Positions 6,809 to 10,842 of a stretch of DNA of 10,842 bases are shown piece after piece. This DNA is from Oscillospiraceae bacterium (GTDB taxonomy: Bacteria > Bacillota > Clostridia > Oscillospirales > Ruminococcaceae), in NCBI GenBank assembly GCA_009776345.1, contig WRLS01000063.1:1-10842 (forward strand). Direction: 5' to 3'. Below the pieces are notes generated by a model. The model saw nothing but the letters and a program-made list of their open reading frames with translations, was not told the origin of the DNA and did not search any database. Position numbers and translations under genes: made by a program. Position 1 is the stretch's first letter; each line of letters opens with the position of its first letter.

Positions 6809-8047
6809 ATGATATCTGCGAAAGACCGTGAAATCCTCCGTGAGCTGGCGAAGCGGTACAGTGAAATCGCCGCGAATCCCGTAAACAAGGAGCGCTTTAG
6901 GCGAGGGAAGGACGCAAACAGCCTGCGCCACGGGCGGCCGCTTGTATGGTTGGACGAAATCCCGTGGCATGAAATGGATATCGGCGGGGAGCTTGCGCTT
7001 CGCTGTGAGGGCGCGTTTCCCCGCGAGATGGAGCAGTTTTTCCGCCGTATGCTCTACCGCTGGAAATACATACAGGCGGACATGGTAGCCGAGGATGCCT
7101 ATTATATCGAAAAGGCGTTTGATATGACCGGGATCGGCATTGACGTGCGCGAGGATATAATTGCGGCGGATAAAAACAACCATATCGTATCCCACAGCTA
7201 CAAAGACATCCTTGAAACCCCGGAGCAGGTTGAAGCTTTGCAGATGCCTGTTGTGACAGCGCGGCCGGAGCTTGACCGCGCCCGAGTCGATGACGCGAGT
7301 GAGGTTTTGGATGGGATTTTGCCTGTGCGGCTTCGCGGTCACGGCATCTACCACGCGCCGTGGGATATCATCAACCGCTACCGCGGCGTGGAGCCTATTC
7401 TGATAGATATGATTGAGCGCCCGGAGCATCTCCACGCACTGCGCAGGAAATTCATGGAGATGGGCATTGCGCAGTATTCGCAAATGGAGGAGCAGGGGCT
7501 TTTGGATTTTGACCTGTCCGACATCCACTGCACGCCCCCTTACGCGGATGAGCTGCCCGCGCGGGATTACAGCGGCAGCGTGCGTATGGGCGATGTATGG
7601 TTCAGGGGGATGGCGCAGATGTTTTCCACCGTGTCCCCCGCCGCCCACAAGGAGTTTGACATTGATTATATGCGCCCGATTATGGACCGGTGCGGGCTGG
7701 CGTATTACGGCTGCTGCGAGCCGCTGGACAATGTTTTGGACATACTTGCGGCGATCCCGAATATGCGGAAAATCGGCGTAAGCCCCTGGTCGGATGAAGC
7801 GCGCAACGCCGAGCGGCTGGGCGGTAAATTTGTCTACGCCCGCAAGCCGAACCCCGCCTTTGCCGCCGGGGATTTTAACGAGGAAGCTGTCCGCGCCGAA
7901 ACGAAAAAAACCGTGGAGCTTTGCCTGAAATACGGCTGTGCGTATGAGTTTGTGCTGAAGGATATCAGCACGGTTTCCTACAAGCCGCAAAACTTAATTT
8001 CCTGGGTGCAGACAGTTGAAGCTACGATTGATAGTTATTACAGGTAG
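6809..8047 (+). CDS. URO-D-superfamily protein of unknown substrate
   Basis: The 412-residue protein resembles the uroporphyrinogen decarboxylase/methyltransferase (URO-D, MtaA) barrel superfamily, most clearly in its C-terminal half. Visible there are a strand with YYGCCEPLDNVLDILAAIPN at 299-318, then KIGVSPWSDEA at 321-331, FVYARKPNPA at 341-350 and FVLKDIST at 381-388. It is not a HemE-type decarboxylase by eye, and no other haem gene is nearby. Possible metal or thiol ligands are H240-C241 (DIHCTPP) and C302-C303. Superfamily members include corrinoid-linked methyltransferases, but no corrinoid protein is encoded here. AAAGGAG at 6792-6798 stands 10 bases before the ATG. It sits 22 bases after purK and 18 bases before the dehydrogenase gene, so it probably belongs to the same transcript. 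Function is left open. Confidence 0.8.
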   Translation: MISAKDREILRELAKRYSEIAANPVNKERFRRGKDANSLRHGRPLVWLDEIPWHEMDIGGELALRCEGAFPREMEQFFRRMLYRWKYIQADMVAEDAYYIEKAFDMTGIGIDVREDIIAADKNNHIVSHSYKDILETPEQVEALQMPVVTARPELDRARVDDASEVLDGILPVRLRGHGIYHAPWDIINRYRGVEPILIDMIERPEHLHALRRKFMEMGIAQYSQMEEQGLLDFDLSDIHCTPPYADELPARDYSGSVRMGDVWFRGMAQMFSTVSPAAHKEFDIDYMRPIMDRCGLAYYGCCEPLDNVLDILAAIPNMRKIGVSPWSDEARNAERLGGKFVYARKPNPAFAAGDFNEEAVRAETKKTVELCLKYGCAYEFVLKDISTVSYKPQNLISWVQTVEATIDSYYR

Positions 8048-8065
8048 GGAAAAGGGGGCCGCGCG

Positions 8066-9355
8066 ATGATTATGCAGCTTAACCGTTACCGCGGGATTTG
8101 CGGGTGCGGCAGGGAACACGGCATCACCACCAAAGAGGTTATAATCGAAAAGGGCGCGGCGGCGATGCTGCCCGGGCTTGCGGAGAGGCTGGGTATGCCA
8201 AAGCGCTTTACCGCCGTATGCGACTGCAACACCAAAGGCATCGCCGAAGATGTAATTAGCGGGATGGCGGATTTACTGCATCCGCTCAGGCCAGTGATTG
8301 TGCTGAACTCCGATGGGCTGCACGCGGACGAGCAGGCAGTCGGCAAAGTCCTCGCACAGCTTCCCATAGACACGGGCTGGCTTTTGGCTGTAGGCTCCGG
8401 GACGATCACGGACACGGTGCGCTACGCGGCGTATGAGCGGGGCCTGCCGTATATATCCTTCCCCACGGCGGCAAGCGTGGACGGTTTCCTTTCGATTGTG
8501 TGCGCGATGACCTGGAACGGATACAAGATCACGACTTTCGGCGACGCGCCTGCCGCCGTACTTGCCGATACCGATGTTTTCGCGAAAGCGCCGTATAGGC
8601 TGACCGCGTCGGGGGCGGCGGATGTGCTGGGCAAATACACCGCGCTGGCGGATTGGAAAATCGCCAATCTTCTAATCGGCGAGGATTACTGTGCGCGCAT
8701 CGCAGAAATGGAGCGCGAAGCCGTGGACAATGTCCGCGCCGCGCTCCCCGGGATCAAGGCCGGCGACGAAAGCGCGATGGAAGCCCTGATGTACGCGCTG
8801 CTGCTGTCCGGGCTTGCGATGCAGATGTGGGGCAATTCGCGCCCGGCATCCTGCAGCGAGCATCACATCGCGCATTTTTGGGAGATGGGGGTCATCACGC
8901 CGCAGACACAGGCATTGCACGGCGAAAAAGTCGGCGTTGCGCTGTGTGGGCTGCTGCCGCTTTACAACCGGCTTGCGGGGGAAAAAGACTGGGCAAGGCA
9001 CACATTCCCGTACAAGGGCTTCCCGGCGGGGCTTCTCAGGGAGAAATTCGGGAAGCTCTACCCGGACGTTGAAAAAGCAAACACACCCGACCCCATGATA
9101 GCTTTGTCGCCGGAGGGGATTGCCGCGCAGGAAAAAGGCATACGCGCGATTTTAGCCGAAATGCCTGACTCCGCCCAGCTGAAGGAAGAAATGGACAAAG
9201 CCGGTATCACTACGCAGCCGGAGCAGATCGGGCTGGACAATGCGGTTATGGCGCCCAGCAAGTACCTCGCCCCGTTTGTGCGCGAGCGGATATCGCTGCT
9301 GCGGGTCTGTAATTTGATGACGGATTTTGTGCCTTCGGCAGGATTAAGGTTTTAG
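8066..9355 (+). CDS. egsA: sn-glycerol-1-phosphate dehydrogenase (AraM/EgsA-like)
   Basis: This 429-residue protein belongs to the iron-containing alcohol dehydrogenase/dehydroquinate synthase-like fold and most resembles AraM/EgsA. Those enzymes reduce dihydroxyacetone phosphate to sn-glycerol-1-phosphate with NAD(P)H. NAD-binding GSGTITD is at 110-116 and SFPTAASVDGF at 131-141. Probable metal ligands are D186 (SGAADVLGK), H266 (SEHHIAH) and H285 (ALHGEKVG). The N-terminus carries CGCGREH at 12-18, a possible extra metal site. It is somewhat longer than typical AraM. AAGGGGG is 7 bases before the ATG at 8066. The final residues PSAGLRF and the TAG stop are encoded by a dispersed intergenic repeat, so the original C-terminus has probably been replaced or extended. 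A related polyol-phosphate substrate cannot be excluded. Confidence 0.82.
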   Translation: MIMQLNRYRGICGCGREHGITTKEVIIEKGAAAMLPGLAERLGMPKRFTAVCDCNTKGIAEDVISGMADLLHPLRPVIVLNSDGLHADEQAVGKVLAQLPIDTGWLLAVGSGTITDTVRYAAYERGLPYISFPTAASVDGFLSIVCAMTWNGYKITTFGDAPAAVLADTDVFAKAPYRLTASGAADVLGKYTALADWKIANLLIGEDYCARIAEMEREAVDNVRAALPGIKAGDESAMEALMYALLLSGLAMQMWGNSRPASCSEHHIAHFWEMGVITPQTQALHGEKVGVALCGLLPLYNRLAGEKDWARHTFPYKGFPAGLLREKFGKLYPDVEKANTPDPMIALSPEGIAAQEKGIRAILAEMPDSAQLKEEMDKAGITTQPEQIGLDNAVMAPSKYLAPFVRERISLLRVCNLMTDFVPSAGLRF

Positions 9356-9377
9356 GACCCGGGATTTAGGAAGGGAA
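9332..9377. repeat. TTTAGG-type repeat overlapping the 3' end of the dehydrogenase gene
   Basis: CCTTCGGCAGGATTAAGG and TTTTAGGACCCGGGATTTAGG are followed by AAGGGAAGAAATTT. All parts recur elsewhere: the TTCGGCAGGATT box at 3627-3637, and its reverse complement with the arrays and AAGGGAAGAAATTT at 2634-2684. The first 24 bases are also the last codons and stop of the upstream gene. Just beyond, at 9397-9420, lies an AT-rich near-palindrome around ATGCAT. No T-tailed hairpin terminator was found here. Confidence 0.65.
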
Positions 9378-9426
9378 GAAATTTTTTGTGCTGTTTTTAA
9401 TTATGCATTATGAATTATTTAAGTTG

Positions 9427-9455
9427 TTGACATTTCCCTGTAAGGGATATATAAT
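9427..9455 (+). promoter_or_regulatory. Consensus sigma-A promoter of the tRNA gene
   Basis: TTGACA at 9427-9432 and TATAAT at 9450-9455 both match the consensus perfectly and are 17 bases apart. The tRNA begins 41 bases after the -10 box. The spacer holds a small inverted repeat, TCCCT-GTA-AGGGA (9435-9447). Confidence 0.88.
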
Positions 9456-9495
9456 TGATTTTGTCGGCATGGGCGGCACAAACAATCTCACTTTA

Positions 9496-9583
9496 GGAGA
9501 AGTACCCAAGTTGGTGACGGGGCGCCCCTGCTAAGGGCGTAGGTCGGGTAACCGGCGCGAGGGTTCGAGTCCCTCCTTCTCCG
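9496..9583 (+). tRNA. tRNA-Ser (anticodon GCT)
   Basis: The 88-base sequence folds as a class II tRNA. The acceptor stem GGAGAAG pairs with CTTCTCC and leaves G as discriminator. The D stem is CCC/GGG, the anticodon stem CGCCC/GGGCG encloses loop CTGCTAA with anticodon GCT, and the T stem GAGGG/CCCTC encloses TTCGAGT. The long variable arm between the anticodon and T stems is typical of serine tRNAs. It reads AGC and AGU codons. CCA is not encoded. Confidence 0.96.
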
Positions 9584-9591
9584 TAAAACAG

Positions 9592-9625
9592 AAAACCGCC
9601 TAGACATCAGGATTGGGCGGTTTTT
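9592..9625 (+). terminator. Rho-independent terminator after tRNA-Ser, probably bidirectional
   Basis: AAACCGCC at 9593-9600 pairs with GGCGGTTT at 9616-9623, with a 14-base loop and a T-run at 9621-9625. Read on the minus strand the same stem is followed by TTTT, so it could also stop transcripts of the converging genes from the right. Confidence 0.85.
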
Positions 9626-9767
9626 GCTTTTGTTGTGCGCTTTTCTAATTAAATATTTTTAACTGCGATTAAGTAAAAATAATTAAAAATAAGAAAAATT
9701 AAGCTAAAACGGCAATGAAAAACGGCAACGGCCTACTTTATTTTATCCGCATATCCCGGAACTAAAA
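9626..9767. other. AT-rich stretch between the tRNA and the converging genes
   Basis: Bases 9640-9708 are strikingly AT-rich compared with the GC-rich genes to the left. A 10-base direct repeat AAAACGGCAA occurs at 9706-9715 and 9719-9728. No gene or copy of the tRNA 3' end was seen. It would be the 3' untranslated region of the minus-strand genes and may mark the edge of an insertion. Confidence 0.5.
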
Positions 9768-10253
9768 TCAAAACTTCGCCAGCAATACATTGTGCAGCCT
9801 CACAAGCGGGCGAAGCTCCGCGTCAGGCACACCATGCCCCCGGGCCTCGGTAAAAAGTATTTCAGCGTGTTCCATTTCCTGCTTGCTGATTTCGAGGTAT
9901 TTTGTGTTTTTCGTCTGGTGATACCAATTTAGGTATTTCTCCGCATCCGAAAGCTCATCCTTGATTCCGGAGAGAAAACCAATGCCGGGGACGGCGGATG
10001 TGTCAAGCAGGGGTTGCGGAGCTGCTGCGGTAATTTCAGGCTGTGCAATACGGTTTCCCGGTTCTGGGTTTGGCGATATTTTCATCTGGGAAAGCTCCCG
10101 TTCAATCGCATCTATGCGCTCATGGTCTAAGGCACCCAGCATAGAACCGTACAGGATAGCTTCTTCGCGCGAAAAGCCGCCGCGCTTTTTCTCCAGTTCA
10201 TCAATGGTGGATGCCGCGCTGTCCATAAGCTCTGATTTTTGCTTCTTGTTCAA
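9768..10253 (-). CDS. Small helical protein with ExxH motif, function unknown
   Basis: The protein has 161 residues and I do not recognise its family. Three parts can be seen: a charged helical N-terminus (1-60), a proline- and alanine-rich linker (about 60-90), and a helical C-terminus (93-160). The C-terminal part contains DELSDAEKYLNWY and, 12 residues later, YLEISKQEMEHAEIL, whose E126-x-x-H129 is the pattern of iron-binding helices in ferritin/rubrerythrin-like bundles. Only one ExxH pair is present, so a metal site would need dimerisation; this is inference. The start is TTG at 10253, supported by GGTAGGGG about 5 bases upstream; no ATG with a better site is near. It is the last of three tightly packed minus-strand genes, 14 bases after the HAD gene. 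A phage or mobile-element origin is possible but unproven. Confidence 0.7.
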   Translation of the reverse strand: MNKKQKSELMDSAASTIDELEKKRGGFSREEAILYGSMLGALDHERIDAIERELSQMKISPNPEPGNRIAQPEITAAAPQPLLDTSAVPGIGFLSGIKDELSDAEKYLNWYHQTKNTKYLEISKQEMEHAEILFTEARGHGVPDAELRPLVRLHNVLLAKF

Positions 10254-10267
10254 AATAACCCCTACCT

Positions 10268-10564
10268 TTATGGGCTGATTGCTAAGTTGTCGATAATCAA
10301 ATCACCTTTTTTAACGCCGCAATGCACATCATCGAAGACAAGCCCATAGCCGCGCATAATCTCCACTCGATTGATTGTTTCGGCAAAGTCGGCGTGTGTC
10401 CAAAGGTGAACCAGAATACCCCGCCGCCGCGCCGCCTGTAAAGCTTCTATAAGCGGCGCGTTTGGCGTCCCGGTATCGCGCGTGAAGAGGGTATCATCAA
10501 AATCGACATAGATTACCTGTCCGGCTTGCAATGCGTCCATACGCCGCTGTAACTCGAAGTTCAT
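10268..10564 (-). CDS. Minimal HAD-superfamily phosphatase-like protein
   Basis: In only 98 residues this protein shows all four HAD motifs. Motif I is DFDDTLF with D21 and D23, motif II is the threonine of LWTHAD at T56, motif III is K85 or K86, and motif IV is GDLIIDN with D88 and D92. Such enzymes form an aspartyl-phosphate intermediate with Mg2+, so hydrolysis of a phosphate ester is expected; the substrate is unknown. There is no cap domain and the last core strand appears trimmed, a build I associate with small phage-type HAD proteins (inference). The ATG at 10564 is 2 bases after the stop of the upstream gene and lacks a clear ribosome binding site, so translation is probably coupled. 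The stop codon is close to the ribosome binding site of the next gene. Confidence 0.78.
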   Translation of the reverse strand: MNFELQRRMDALQAGQVIYVDFDDTLFTRDTGTPNAPLIEALQAARRRGILVHLWTHADFAETINRVEIMRGYGLVFDDVHCGVKKGDLIIDNLAISP

Positions 10565-10566
10565 GG

Positions 10567-10842
10567 CTACGAGAGGGTATAATCCATATTGTCGTGGCTT
10601 TCGTGGTGCTTGTGAAGCAATCTCGATACAACCATAATATCGTGGCCGCTCCAGCCGCCAAGCTCCAGCCGTTCATAGATTTGCTTAACGCGGAAGATTT
10701 CTTCTTGAACGCCGGACAAAATACAGCACAGCTCACTGTAGATTTCCATATCAATAGTTGTTGACATTCTGACGGCTTCATTTAAAACCTTGGTAAAATC
10801 CATTTCCCTGTGAATGTAACTTTTCAGATAATCCTTTAGCTG
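10567..10842 (-). CDS. Unknown protein, 5' end beyond the window
   Basis: The frame is open from the right edge to a TAG at 10569-10567, giving at least 91 residues. An internal ATG at 10803 has only a poor binding site (AGGGAA, 2 bases away). The 13 codons before it, reading QLKDYLKSYIHRE, look like ordinary coding sequence, so the real start is probably outside the window. The visible part is mostly helical with a C-terminal stretch HKHHESHDNMDYTLS that is rich in histidine. No domain is recognised. It is 2 bases upstream of the HAD gene and must be in the same operon. An overlapping 94-residue frame at 10497-10781 is taken as a shadow. Confidence 0.6.
   Translation of the reverse strand, partial: QLKDYLKSYIHREMDFTKVLNEAVRMSTTIDMEIYSELCCILSGVQEEIFRVKQIYERLELGGWSGHDIMVVSRLLHKHHESHDNMDYTLS

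Noticed and set aside
6698..7990. 430-residue minus-strand reading frame opposite the URO-D-family gene
   Set aside because: It is a mirror of a GC-rich coding region; the plus-strand gene has domain motifs, a ribosome binding site and tight spacing, while this frame has no recognisable domain.
10497..10781. 94-residue minus-strand frame overlapping the HAD gene start
   Set aside because: It overlaps two better frames that are tightly joined to each other and shows no domain.

Overview
The window looks like chromosomal DNA of a moderately GC-rich Bacillota, most likely an uncultured gut-type member of the Clostridia. The clues are strong AGGAGG/GGGGG ribosome binding sites, consensus sigma-A promoters (TTGACA, 17 bases, TATAAT), an XRE-cupin regulator, a URO-D-family protein and a bacterial glycerol-1-phosphate dehydrogenase. 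This placement is inference from style and gene content, not from a marker gene.

Left part (1-2567, minus strand): an XRE-cupin regulator is followed, with only a few bases between them, by an acyl-CoA synthetase of the AMP-forming type. A flavodoxin-like gene follows after a 195-base gap and runs off the left edge. That gap is almost filled by a 162-base near-palindrome with 18-base terminal inverted repeats, resembling a miniature inverted-repeat element.

Middle (2568-9355, plus strand): a divergent promoter region holds a symmetrical repeat element, followed by a metallo-beta-lactamase-fold hydrolase. A 345-base gene-free stretch is packed with repeats. Then comes a tight run of five genes: MATE exporter, purE, purK, a URO-D-family protein and a glycerol-1-phosphate dehydrogenase. 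purE and purK carry out the two-step carboxylation of AIR in purine synthesis. Their grouping with an exporter and with the URO-D/G1PDH pair is unusual, and no shared pathway can be read from the sequence.

Right part (9356-10842): a strong promoter drives a tRNA-Ser(GCT) with a following terminator. After a very AT-rich stretch, three small, tightly packed minus-strand genes converge on the tRNA: an ExxH helical protein, a minimal HAD phosphatase-like protein and an unknown one. They look like accessory or phage-type DNA, but no integrase or structural phage gene is visible.

The most distinctive non-coding signal is a dispersed repeat built from TTTAGG-like units joined to a TTCGGCAGGATT box. 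It occurs at several places here and at one site supplies the 3' end of a gene. I found no clear new defence or signalling system. The best candidates for new biology are the URO-D/G1PDH pair and the repeat families.
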